This document shows, in pieces, positions 17,148 through 27,000 of a stretch of DNA of 64,000 bases (positions are counted from its first letter, which is position 1; each line of letters begins with the position of its first letter). The DNA is from Bacteroidales bacterium. GTDB taxonomy: Bacteria; Bacteroidota; Bacteroidia; Bacteroidales; UBA932. The notes beneath the pieces were generated by a model, which was given only the letters and a program-made list of their open reading frames with translations, searched no databases and was not told where the DNA came from. The position numbers and the translations under genes were made by a program. Location: positions 41,175 through 105,174 of the forward strand of contig JAFSJK010000034.1 in NCBI GenBank assembly GCA_017439305.1, in the 5' to 3' direction.

Positions 17148-19667
17148 ATGAAAAGATTCCATCTCCTGCCCCTGTTGCTCATCCTGGCTGCCTGCCAGTC
17201 CGAAGCGCCGGACCTCCGGCTCAACGACCTGGAATACTTCGAGCGCCAGGGCGTCAATGTCCTCGTGTTCAACAATCCCTTCAGCGGCGGATTCAACGAT
17301 GAGAAGAATTCCGGCATCGAAGTGATCCACCACGGGGTCCGGACCATCCAGGGCGGTGCCGTCCGCCTGAGTCCCACGCCCGAACAGTGGGACCTGGTCC
17401 CGACGATGACATCCCGCACCGTCGATTCGCTCGCGCAAAGCATCGAGGTAGGCATGCGTTATGACTGGTACGACTTTGATTCCCGCGTGGTCGTGACGGC
17501 CAAGGGTAAGGCGGTGGAGATCTCCGTATACCTGGACAAGCCGGTTCCTGAGGCTTTGGCCGGGGAGGCCGGTTTCAACCTGGAATTCCTGCCTTCCCAG
17601 TACTGGAACAAGGCGTATCTGGTCGATGGAAGCCCCAACCGTTTCCCTCGCTATGCGGTCAGCGACACGAAAGTGCGTCCGAACGGGGAGAAAGTCCGCC
17701 AGTTCAAAGGTTACCGGACCTATGACGACCGGGGAACCGGCCAGTTCATCGAGGCGCTGCCCCTGAGCACTGGACACGAGTTCCTCCTGGCTCCGGACGA
17801 CCCGGCGCGGATGGTGAAGGTCTCCAGCGAGAGCGAACTCAGCCTCTTTGACGGCCGGATGCTGGCCCAGAACGGCTGGTTCGTCCTGCGAAGCGTGCTC
17901 CCGGCCGGCCAGACCGGCAAGGTCCTCACCTGGACCGTGGAGCCGAACGCCATTCCGGGCTGGATCCGGGAGCCGAACGTTGGCTTCTCCCAGATGGGTT
18001 ACGTCCCTGACCAGCCGAAGGTCGCCGTCATCGAACTGGACCGGAAGGACAAGGTAAAGGGTTCCGCGTCCGTCTGGAAAGTCGATGCCGACGGTTCTTC
18101 CCGCCAGGTTTTCTCCGGCCCCGTGAAGGTCTGGGGCGACTATTTCAAGTACAGATACGCCAAGTTCGATTTCTCGGAACTCACCGATTCCGGCGTCTAT
18201 TTCCTGCAATACGGAGATGTCCGGACCGGGAACTTCATTATCGACCCTTCCGTCTACGACAAGATCACCGTGGCGACGAGCGATGTCTGGATTCCCGTCC
18301 ATATGAACCATATGGCGGTCCACGAGGCTTATCGCCTCTGGCACGGCGAACCTTTCAAGGAAGGTTACCTGCAGGCTCCGCCGAGCACCGACCATTTCGA
18401 CCTGCACTGGCAGGGCCCGACCACCGACACGCGCTTCAAAGCCCTGGAACTCATTCCCGGCCTGAACGTGGGCGGTTATTTCGATGCGGGAGACTTCGAT
18501 ATCGAAACCGGTTCAAACATCAGCGTGGTGATGAACCTCATCACCCTGTGGGAGCAGTTCCGTTCGGAGCGTGATGAGACATTCGTCAGCGAGGAGCAGC
18601 GTTATGTGGAACTCCACCGGCCCGACGGCACGCCTGATATCCTCCAGTATATCGAGCACGGTGTCCTGAACCTCGTAGCCCAGGCCGAACAGATCGGCCA
18701 CATGGCTCAGACGCTCTCCAATTCGGTCCTGGACAACTACCATCATCTGGGCGATGCGGCGGGTATTACGGACGGTCTGCATTACGATCCCCGTCTGAAA
18801 CCCTACCAGAAATCGGCCGACGGCAAGTCCAGCGGTACGCCGGACGACATGTGGGCTTTCACCAGCCGGAATCCGGGCCTGGACCTGCAGGCTGCGACGA
18901 TGTTTGCCGCTGCAAGCCGCGTTCTGGCCGATTATGACCCTGACCTCGCCGCCCGTGCGCTGAAGCAGTCCATCTGTCTCCAGGAGGAGGGAATGAAACT
19001 GATGGCCGCCGATACCACCACCCGGCGTCGGAACCAGTTCGGCAACATTTCCTCATCCTTGCAGCTTTATGTTTCCACGAAGGAGCCGCACTATCTGGAA
19101 CAGTTTACCAATGCCGTCTGGCCGGCTCTCGAGCGGGCGCCGATGTTCGCGCTCAATACCGCCCTGGATGCCGTCCCGTACCTGGATGACGCTTATAAGG
19201 AGAAACTGCGTCCCTATGTGGAGCAGTACCGTGACTATATCCTTCAGCTGGAGGACGAGAATCCATACGGGGTTCCCATCGGCCTGGGCAACTGGGCCGG
19301 CGGCGGCCAGGTGACCAGTTTCGGTACCACCGTGTGCAACGCGTATCGCCATTATCCCGACATTATCGGCAAGGAACACATTTACAAGGCTCCTTCCTGG
19401 CTGTTCGGCTGCCACCCGTATCACAATTATTCCTGGGTAGCCGCCGTCGGTGCCGCCCGTCCCAAACAGGTCTTCTACGGCAACAACCGCGCGGATTTCT
19501 CCTTCATCCCCGGCAACATGGCCCCCGGCCTGCTCTTCCGCCAGCCCGACCACTTCGAGAACTATGACGACTGGCCCTTCCTCTGGGGCCAGAACGAAGG
19601 TACCATCGCCGGAAACACCGGCTACCTGATCTGGGGCGAAACCTTCCGGGGCGCCCTCGCTGAATAA
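17148..19667 (+). CDS. GH9-family glycoside hydrolase with N-terminal Ig-like (CelD_N) domain, lipoprotein
   Basis: GH9 enzymes are inverting (alpha/alpha)6-barrel hydrolases of beta-glucans, usually cellulases; some cleave oligosaccharides. The lipoprotein signal is MKRFHLLPLLLILAAC. An N-terminal beta-rich region unlike standard GH9 proteins is followed by a CelD_N-like Ig domain ('NVGFSQMGYVPDQPKVAVIEL', about 280-375). The catalytic domain carries the diagnostic 'GGYFDAGDF' (Asp446 and Asp449). The C-terminal acid is probably Glu817 in 'GQNEGTIAG', after 'HPYHNYSWVAAVG'. Its 839 residues are long for GH9 because of the extra N-terminal region. The real substrate in a xylan locus is uncertain; mixed-linkage glucan, xyloglucan or xylan-linked material are options. 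Confidence 0.8.
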   Translation: MKRFHLLPLLLILAACQSEAPDLRLNDLEYFERQGVNVLVFNNPFSGGFNDEKNSGIEVIHHGVRTIQGGAVRLSPTPEQWDLVPTMTSRTVDSLAQSIEVGMRYDWYDFDSRVVVTAKGKAVEISVYLDKPVPEALAGEAGFNLEFLPSQYWNKAYLVDGSPNRFPRYAVSDTKVRPNGEKVRQFKGYRTYDDRGTGQFIEALPLSTGHEFLLAPDDPARMVKVSSESELSLFDGRMLAQNGWFVLRSVLPAGQTGKVLTWTVEPNAIPGWIREPNVGFSQMGYVPDQPKVAVIELDRKDKVKGSASVWKVDADGSSRQVFSGPVKVWGDYFKYRYAKFDFSELTDSGVYFLQYGDVRTGNFIIDPSVYDKITVATSDVWIPVHMNHMAVHEAYRLWHGEPFKEGYLQAPPSTDHFDLHWQGPTTDTRFKALELIPGLNVGGYFDAGDFDIETGSNISVVMNLITLWEQFRSERDETFVSEEQRYVELHRPDGTPDILQYIEHGVLNLVAQAEQIGHMAQTLSNSVLDNYHHLGDAAGITDGLHYDPRLKPYQKSADGKSSGTPDDMWAFTSRNPGLDLQAATMFAAASRVLADYDPDLAARALKQSICLQEEGMKLMAADTTTRRRNQFGNISSSLQLYVSTKEPHYLEQFTNAVWPALERAPMFALNTALDAVPYLDDAYKEKLRPYVEQYRDYILQLEDENPYGVPIGLGNWAGGGQVTSFGTTVCNAYRHYPDIIGKEHIYKAPSWLFGCHPYHNYSWVAAVGAARPKQVFYGNNRADFSFIPGNMAPGLLFRQPDHFENYDDWPFLWGQNEGTIAGNTGYLIWGETFRGALAE

Positions 19668-19679
19668 GGCAGGTACTTT

Positions 19680-19912
19680 GGTCCGCTCCGGGCAGGCACC
19701 GGTCACTCCGGCTCCATACGTCTTTCAACGGGCTCGCACAGGGTCGGAAAGGTGCTTGACGGCGAACTCCTCCTCTTACGGGACCATTCCGGTCCCGTAA
19801 TCGTCGTCAAACAAACGCCGTCATCCCTGTTGGGACCGCACCTTTCCTCGCGGCTCGCGTTCGTTGAAATCCGGATTCCGCCGGAGCGACCGGTGCCTGC
19901 CCGGAGCGGACC
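19680..19912. repeat. 233-bp concentric palindromic element with 32-bp terminal inverted repeats
   Basis: The outer arms 19680-19711 and 19881-19912 are inverted repeats of 32 bases with one mismatch. Internal blocks also pair in nested order: TTTCAACG on the left with CGTTGAAA on the right, GGAAAGGTGC with GCACCTTTCC, and TGACGGCG with CGCCGTCA. The core is a perfect 10-bp stem, TTACGGGACC at 19776-19785 with GGTCCCGTAA at 19791-19800, around ATTCC. The element fills the 259-bp gap between the convergent GH9 and regulator genes. No convincing coding sequence or target-site duplication was seen. It may be a non-autonomous mobile element, a structured RNA or a two-way transcription barrier. 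Confidence 0.85.
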
Positions 19913-19926
19913 GAATGGAGGAATAA

Positions 19927-22900
19927 TCAGCCTTTCAGGTTCTTGACGAAGGCGGAAGGCGAGACGTTGAACTGCTTCTGGAAGCAGGTGGCGAAGTAGG
20001 AAGGGGAGGAGAAGCCTGTCATGTAGGCCACTTCGCTGATCCGGTATTTCTGGCTGGACAGCATTTCGGCGGCTTTCTTGAGACGGCTGACACGGATGTA
20101 CTCATTGATGTTGAGGCCCGTGTTGGCCGTTACCTTGCGGTACAGGGTGGACTTGCTGGTTCCCAGTTCGGAGGTGAGCGTTTCGATGTTCAGGTCGGGT
20201 TCGGCCAGGTGCTTCATCACCGTTTCGTGGAGGCGCTCCATGAACTCCTGGTCCATGCCGCCCGTCACCATGGAGTTGAAATGGGTGAGCGGAGACTGGG
20301 TGAACTGGCGGTTCGCGATTTCCCGGTTCTTGAACAGGTTGGCGATGTTCGCCTGGAGGAGTTCAATGGCGAACGGTTTTTCGATGTAGCCGTCGGCGCC
20401 GGCCTCCAGGGTGCCGATGCGGGTTTCCATGCCAACGGCCGCGGTCAGGAGGATGACCGGGATGTGGCAGAATTCGGTGGTGGACTTGATCCGGTTGCAG
20501 AGGGCGATACCGTCGATGCCGGGCATCATGATGTCACTGACCACCAGGTCGATACGTTCCTTGCTGATGAGTTCCAGCGCGTCTTCGCCGTTGGCAGCCA
20601 CGAGGACGTTGTATTCCTCCGACAGCTGCTTGGCGAGATAGCCGCGCATTTCCGGGTCGTCTTCCACCACCAGGACAGTGTGATGCAGGTTGTCAATGGC
20701 GGAAGGCTGGTCCTCTGCTTCTTCCGCAGGACGGGTCGCGGGCATTTCCACGCGACCTTCCTGATGGACAGGCAGTTCCAGGACGAACGAGTTCCAATCT
20801 TTGACACTGCGGTCCAGCACCAGCGTGCCGCCGTGCAGGGCGGCGAGGCTCCGGGCGTAGGGAAGTCCCAGTCCGGTTCCCTTGCCCTGCCGGGCAGGAC
20901 CGGCCTGGTAGAATTTCTCGAAGATCTGCTCCGTGTCCTGCTCCGGAATCCGGTCCCCGTCGCTGTCCACCCTGACCCGGACGGTGTCCGTCCCGGGCCG
21001 TGGCTCCAGGGACACGCGGACGTGTCCGCCACCGTACTTGCAGGCATTGGAGAGCAGGTTTCCCAGGATCTTTTCCACCATTTCGGCCGCGCAATCGACG
21101 CGCTGGGGCCCTTCCGGAAGGTTCAAGTCCAGCAGGATGTGCTGGTCCTTGGCTACCGGGCTGAACCGGTCGCAGACCTTCCGGACCAGGGCGGAAAGGT
21201 CGTTGGAAAGGAAGACCGGGCGGACTTCCATCTTTTCCATCTTCCGCAGGTCCAGGAGCTGGTTGGTCAGGCTGAGGAGCCGGTCGGCATTGGCCTGCAT
21301 GGTCAGGAGTTCCTGCTTGTTGCTTTCCGTGTAGTTCCCGCTGGCGATAATCTTGTCCAGCGGCATCTTGATCAGGGAGAGCGGCGTCCGGATTTCATGG
21401 GTGATGTTGGTGAAGAAGTTGATCTTCGCGTCATACAGGTCTTTCTGGCTTTGCGACTCCATCTTCTCCACTTCCCGGGCCATCCGGATCTGGCGGAGAT
21501 GGTCCCATTGCCGTCCGATCAGGTACAAGATAGCCAGGAAGAGGGCGATATAGAGCGCGATGGCGGCCTTGGACCAGTAGAAAGGAGGAACGATCTCGAT
21601 ATCAAGCGACCGGGTAGAGTCGCGCCGGGAACCGACTCCGTCCACGCGGAACCGGTACTTGCCGGGAGCCAGGTCCGTATAGGTGGCTTCGCCGTCGTAG
21701 GAGAAATCCTGGATGGATTTCCGCTTTCCTTCCAGGGTGGTGCGGAAGAGCCCGGTGCGGGAGGACTGGAAACTCGGAGCCGCATACCGGATGGTCAGGC
21801 TGGAGAGATCATTATAATGGATGCGGACCTTCCTGGAACGGATCGTCGATTTTCCTTCTTCGGTCACCCGGAATGTGCCGTTGGGACCGGTCCCGAAGAT
21901 TTCGGTGATGTAGAGCTGCACCGGCGTTCTGTTTTCCTGTCCGGGTGGCGTGAATCCGATGAGTCCCTGGCTGGTTCCGAAGAGAAGCCGTCCGCTGGAG
22001 GTGGAGCAGGCGGAACCGTAGGAAAACTGATTCATCGTGTTTCCGTTCTCCTCCTGGTATATCTCCCGGATGGTCAGGTCGTCAGGTGCCAGCTTTACAA
22101 TGCCGTGGGTGGTGGTGAGCCAGAGGACCTGGTCCAGGTCCTCCAGGATACAGCAGGTGATGGAGGAGGGAAGACCGTTCTTGCGGGAGATGTTCCGGAA
22201 ATGGAAACTGCCGGAAGTGATTTCGTCGAGCCCGGTAAAACAGGCGCCACCCGCTTCCGTGAGTACCCAGATCCGGTGCCGGCTGTCCTCCCGGATGCTG
22301 GTGATATAGTCGGAGGTCAGGCCGAAAGCCGGGTCATTGGCCGTAATATGCTGATATCCACCTTCCTTCCCCGTCCAGACGCCGTGGCCGTAAGAGCCGA
22401 TCCAGAGACTGCCCCGGGAATCTTCGTACAGGGCATGGATGAAAGCGCTGCCGAATTCCGGACAGGACTGGAAGCGGTCCTGTGTCCGGTCATAGCGGTA
22501 CAGTCCCGCCGTCGTTCCCAGCAGGATGTCGCCGGAGCGGGTCCGGGCGACGCAGGCGGCGGACAGGTCGGAAAGATAATTCTTCTGGACCTTCCGGGAG
22601 GGAAGATCCATCCGGAAGACGCCTTTGCCGAAGGTGGCGATCCACAGTTGTTCCCCGTCCAGGACAAGCCCCTGGATGTTGAGGACACTGCCGTCCGGTC
22701 CCGGGAAGGTCAAATCCTCCACGGTCCCGTCCGAGAGGTTGAGCAGGACCAGTCCGCCGTCTTCGGCGCCGGCCAGGACATGTCCGTCGTCCACGGTGAC
22801 CAGTGGACGGATCATGTCGCCGGGAAGGTCTCCGCCGGATTTGCGCCCCCTGTACCGGATGACGGAAGACGTCGGATTGCGCCGCAGGCAAAGGCCGTTG

Positions 22901-23829
22901 TAAAACAGTCCGACCCAGAGATTGCCCTGGCGGTCCATGAGCATGGACCAGATGTCCTCGCCGGCGAGGGAGTCCGGATCGGACCGGTCGTGGGTGAAGT
23001 ACTGTTGGCCGTTCCCGTCCATCAGGATGAGGCCATGGTCGGTTCCCAGCCAGCAGCGGCCGTTGCGTTCGGGAACGATGCAGCGGATTTCCCCGGCCCC
23101 GGTCCGGTAGAGGGAAGTGGTCGTATTGGTGAGGATGTCGGTTCGGAGGACAAGTCCGCCGGGAGCGGAGGAAAGGATGTGTCCCGCCCCGTCCGAAACG
23201 ATATCCTGGCGGGAAAACCGTTCACCCTGGCCGTCGCGGATTTTTTCAAACTGGTTGCTGATGGTATTGTAACGGTACAGGTCTCCTCCGGAGGAAAGGA
23301 ACCAGATGCTTCCGTTGCTGTCCGCTTCGACCGTATCGCTGCGGAAAAGTGCGGAGGGAGAATAGTCCAGCAGGACCTGGCGGGAAGGATCCCAGCAGAA
23401 AATGTCCTCATTGGCGAACCACACCATCCCGTTCCGGTCGATGGCGATGTCCGCTCCTCCGACCAGTCCGCCCTTGGTGTTCCGGTGGATGGCCTTCGTT
23501 TCTCCGGTATTCAGGTCATGGTAGCCGATGCCGCGCGTGGTTATGAACCAGAGCCGGTGTTCCCGGTCTTCCGCGAGGCTCATCGCCAGCCCTTCCAGGA
23601 TATCGCAGGATGCGTCTTCCAACAGTTTGAAATGGAGACCGTCGTACATGCAGATACCTTCGCGCGTACAAAGCCAGATCAGTCCGTTGCTGTCTTGGAA
23701 AATGGAGCGGACGGAATTGTCGGGGAGTCCGTCGTCGGTACTGAAATTCCGGAAACGGACATTCTCGGAAAGGGCGGTCAGCGGCAGGAGGGCGGCTGCC
23801 AGGATGGAAAGGAATAGGCGTTTTGTCAT
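19927..23829 (-). CDS. Hybrid two-component system (HTCS) sensor/regulator of the arabinoxylan PUL
   Basis: This single-chain phosphorelay senses a glycan in the periplasm and activates a PUL by DNA binding. The 1300-residue protein has a signal peptide (MTKRLFLSILAAALLPLTALS), a two-domain propeller (repeats such as 'IFQDSNGLIWLCTREG') and a Y_Y_Y domain ('YTDLAPGKYRFRVDGVG'). It continues with a transmembrane helix ('AIALYIALFLAILYLIG'), a HisKA with His811 (NITHEIRTP), and an ATPase with N-box 'NLLSNACKYGG' and G2 'GKGTGLGLPYARSL'. A receiver with Asp1099 (VVSDIMMPG) and a C-terminal AraC-type HTH complete it. The G1 box reads 'DSDGDRIP' instead of DxGxG, a variation common in this regulator class. 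The gene is divergent from the SusC at 24067, its likely target. Confidence 0.95.
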   Translation of the reverse strand: MTKRLFLSILAAALLPLTALSENVRFRNFSTDDGLPDNSVRSIFQDSNGLIWLCTREGICMYDGLHFKLLEDASCDILEGLAMSLAEDREHRLWFITTRGIGYHDLNTGETKAIHRNTKGGLVGGADIAIDRNGMVWFANEDIFCWDPSRQVLLDYSPSALFRSDTVEADSNGSIWFLSSGGDLYRYNTISNQFEKIRDGQGERFSRQDIVSDGAGHILSSAPGGLVLRTDILTNTTTSLYRTGAGEIRCIVPERNGRCWLGTDHGLILMDGNGQQYFTHDRSDPDSLAGEDIWSMLMDRQGNLWVGLFYNGLCLRRNPTSSVIRYRGRKSGGDLPGDMIRPLVTVDDGHVLAGAEDGGLVLLNLSDGTVEDLTFPGPDGSVLNIQGLVLDGEQLWIATFGKGVFRMDLPSRKVQKNYLSDLSAACVARTRSGDILLGTTAGLYRYDRTQDRFQSCPEFGSAFIHALYEDSRGSLWIGSYGHGVWTGKEGGYQHITANDPAFGLTSDYITSIREDSRHRIWVLTEAGGACFTGLDEITSGSFHFRNISRKNGLPSSITCCILEDLDQVLWLTTTHGIVKLAPDDLTIREIYQEENGNTMNQFSYGSACSTSSGRLLFGTSQGLIGFTPPGQENRTPVQLYITEIFGTGPNGTFRVTEEGKSTIRSRKVRIHYNDLSSLTIRYAAPSFQSSRTGLFRTTLEGKRKSIQDFSYDGEATYTDLAPGKYRFRVDGVGSRRDSTRSLDIEIVPPFYWSKAAIALYIALFLAILYLIGRQWDHLRQIRMAREVEKMESQSQKDLYDAKINFFTNITHEIRTPLSLIKMPLDKIIASGNYTESNKQELLTMQANADRLLSLTNQLLDLRKMEKMEVRPVFLSNDLSALVRKVCDRFSPVAKDQHILLDLNLPEGPQRVDCAAEMVEKILGNLLSNACKYGGGHVRVSLEPRPGTDTVRVRVDSDGDRIPEQDTEQIFEKFYQAGPARQGKGTGLGLPYARSLAALHGGTLVLDRSVKDWNSFVLELPVHQEGRVEMPATRPAEEAEDQPSAIDNLHHTVLVVEDDPEMRGYLAKQLSEEYNVLVAANGEDALELISKERIDLVVSDIMMPGIDGIALCNRIKSTTEFCHIPVILLTAAVGMETRIGTLEAGADGYIEKPFAIELLQANIANLFKNREIANRQFTQSPLTHFNSMVTGGMDQEFMERLHETVMKHLAEPDLNIETLTSELGTSKSTLYRKVTANTGLNINEYIRVSRLKKAAEMLSSQKYRISEVAYMTGFSSPSYFATCFQKQFNVSPSAFVKNLKG

Positions 23830-24066
23830 ACTCTTCGTTCGTGGCTGCAAGTTACTAAAAATACCCTTCAATTTCGGTTCAAACGCTTTCAAAAATCCGC
23901 CAGATGGGGTACCGGATGGCCCCAACTTTCCCAAAATGGTCGATTTATATCCGATTTCGGTCATGATTTGAAAGTCTGCACATATATAAAAAGGTACATT
24001 TGCCACCGGCTGCATAAGCACAAAACTTTTCAAACCATAATCAACTAACCAAAAACAACGCTGTTT
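23830..24066. promoter_or_regulatory. Divergent promoter region, HTCS gene / arabinoxylan PUL
   Basis: This 237-bp gap lies between divergent genes. On the plus strand TACATTTG at 23995-24002 matches the TAnnTTTG -7 element. TTTG at 23967-23970 is a -33 candidate, though the 24-base gap is a little longer than usual. This leaves an untranslated leader of about 55-60 bases before the SusC ATG. On the minus strand a TAACTTGC-like sequence lies about 20 bases before the HTCS ATG. The HTCS binding site should lie upstream of 23967, but no clear direct repeat was identified. Confidence 0.55.
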
Positions 24067-27000
24067 ATGACAAAGCATTTGTTTGCAAAGATGGTCGCCG
24101 CTGCGATGATCGCCGTGGCAGGCCTGCTGGGCGGGACGCTTGCGTCTGCCCAGAACCGCGCCATCAGCGGAACGGTTGTCGACGCTACGGGAGCTCCGGT
24201 TATCGGGGCCGCCGTCGTCGTAGTTGGAAACACCTCCATCGGTGCTGTCACCGATGCCGACGGTGCTTTCCGGCTGAACGTTCCCGCCGGGGCCAGCATC
24301 AACGTGTCCTGCATCGGCTATGCCGACCAGACGCTCTCGACGGCCAACCAGTCCGTCTTCAACATCGTCCTTCAGGAAGACACTGAATTCCTGGATGAGA
24401 CCGTGGTCATCGGTTACGGTGTCCAGCGCAAGAGCGACCTGACCGGTTCCGTTGCTTCCGTCCGTTCGGAAGACCTCCAGAACCGGGCCACCTCCGATGC
24501 CGCCGCCGCCCTCCAGGGCAAGGCTGCCGGTGTCCAGGTCATCAACGCTTCCGGTGCTCCGGGCGCAGGCGCTTCCATCCGCGTCCGCGGTTACTCCTCC
24601 AACTCCGGCTCCCTTGGACCGCTCCTCATCGTGGACGGTCTGAAGGTGGACAACATCCAGTATCTGGATCCGGAAATGATCGAGTCCATCGAGGTCCTGA
24701 AGGATGCCGCCTCCGCTGCCATCTATGGCGCTGAAGCAGGTAACGGTGTCGTTCTCGTTACGACCAAGTCCGGTAAGAAGGGCGAAGGCAAGGTGTTCTA
24801 CAACAACCAGTTCAGCCTTGCTACCCTGTCCCATAAGCTGGACATCATGCGTGCGAAAGATTATATTGAATTCGGTAAGGCCCAGGGCTACCTCAACGAC
24901 GAGGCCCTCAAGGTCTACGATGGCGTGACCGACGTGGACTGGAGCAGCGAGATCTTCGTCCCCACTTGGAGCAACCGTCACACGGTGGGCTTCCAGGGCG
25001 GTAATGACCGCGGCCATTTCTTCGCTTCCCTCAACTATGTCAAGAATGACGGTATCTTCCGTGGCGACAAGGACCAGTACCGCCGTCTGACCTTCCAGGT
25101 GAACGCCGACTATAAGATTAAGGACTGGCTCACCGTCGGAACCAACAACTCCATCGAGAAGTGGGGCACCCGGGGCGTCTCCGAGGCGAACGACAACGGT
25201 TCCGCCCTCCTTTCCGCCATCACTTCCTCCCCGCTGTTTCCCGTCCGTGGTGACGAGAGCAAGCTCAGCTCGGGCCTGAAGAACGCCCTCGATGCCGGCA
25301 AGAAGATCCTCGTGGATCCCGAAACCGGCCTCTACTGGACCGTTCCGCTCATCGGCGAAACCCAGTCCGGTCACCCGTTCGTCCAGCGTGACGCGACCGA
25401 ATCCCAGCAGGGCGGTATTAGCGTCCGTGGCGTCGCGTACCTGAACTTCATGCCGTTCAAGGGCTTCACCTACACCTCCCGTTTCGGTTACCGGATCTCC
25501 TACAGGACCCAGCACAACTATACCGAGCCGTACTTCTCCACCGCCACCATCAAGGCTGACAACTACGACCTCCAGGCGTGGGCGGACACCAGACTCTACT
25601 ATCAGTGGGAGAACTTCGTGAACTACAACCGCACCTTCGGCAAGCACGACGTCCTTGCCATGGCCGGTATGTCCTTCATCGAGGAGAGCTGGGACAACAT
25701 GTGGGCCCAGGCCACCGGTCCGGACATCCTCAAGGGTTACCTGCCCAACTTCCAGTATCTGAGCTTCCTGAAGCCCAGCGATTCCACGACCAAGAACATG
25801 TCCAATGCTCCCGGCCGCAACGCGAACCTTTCTTACTTCGCCCGTCTGGGTTACACCTATGACAACCGTTACTCCATCCAGGCGAACTTCCGTGCCGACG
25901 CTTTCGACTCCTCCAAGCTCCCGTTGGACAAGAAGTGGGGTTACTTCCCGTCCGTGTCCGTGGGCTGGACCATCAGCAATGAGTCCTTCATTAAGGACAA
26001 CGTAGACCAGAGCCTCCTGAACTTCCTCAAGTTCCGCGCTTCCTGGGGTAAGAACGGTAACATCAACGTCCTGAGGGATTACCCGTACTCCACGGATATC
26101 CTCCTGAACCGCGTGTGGTACCAGTACCACGTGGATTCCGCCACGGCGGACACCGGTTCCCTGCCTTCCGGTCTGTCCAACAAGAATCTCCGCTGGGAGG
26201 AATCCGTCCAGCTGGACCTCGGTTTGGACGCCCGCCTCTTCAACAACCGCCTCACCATCGGTCTCGACTGGTATAACAAGGACACCGACGGTCTGCTCGT
26301 GGACGTTCCTTCCGTCATGGAAATGGGTATTCCGCTCTTCTGGGAGACCGGAGACGTGAAGGCCAGCACCACCATGAACGCCGGTAAGGTGAACAACCGC
26401 GGTTTCGAGGTCGAACTCGGCTGGCGCGACCAGATCGGTGACTTCGGTTACTCGATCAACGCCAACGCCGCCTGGCTGAAGAACAAGATGACTTACCTGG
26501 AACCCCTCGTGGGCCGTCTGACCGGCCGTACCGTCCAGGGCTGCTCCTACATGACCACCTACTGCGAAGAGGGCATGCCGCTCTGGTACATGAAGGGCTT
26601 CAAGGCCGAAGGTATCGACAGTGACGGCCATATCCTCTTCACCGACTTCGAGACGAAGGAAGATGGCACCGTGGAGCGTGTGGGTACCACCCTCACCCCG
26701 GATGAGTCCGACCGTACTTATCTCGGCAAGGGTATTCCCGACCTGACCTATGGTATCACCATCAACCTGAACTGGAAGAACTTCGACCTCTCCATCTTCG
26801 GTAACGGCGTGGCTGGCAACAGCATTTTCCCGACCGCTTTCCGTGTGGACCGTCCTTCCTGTAACACCTATTCCTACTATTGGAACAACGCCTGGAAGAA
26901 GCCCGGTGACGAAGCGACCGCCAAGTTCCCCAAGGCCAATGACTGGTCCGAACAGGCCTTCAGCTCCTCGATGAACGTGTTCAACGGTGCTTACTTCAAG

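Noticed and set aside
19680-19912. Insertion sequence with transposase
   Set aside because: The ends look like terminal inverted repeats, but the 233 bases hold no transposase and no target-site duplication is visible.
19752-19946. Short plus-strand open frame inside the palindromic element
   Set aside because: It is only 64 codons, lies mostly within inverted-repeat DNA, and has no recognisable product.
20209-23817. A plus-strand open frame of about 1200 codons over the HTCS gene
   Set aside because: The complementary strand encodes all HTCS domains in order; this frame has no signal or motif.
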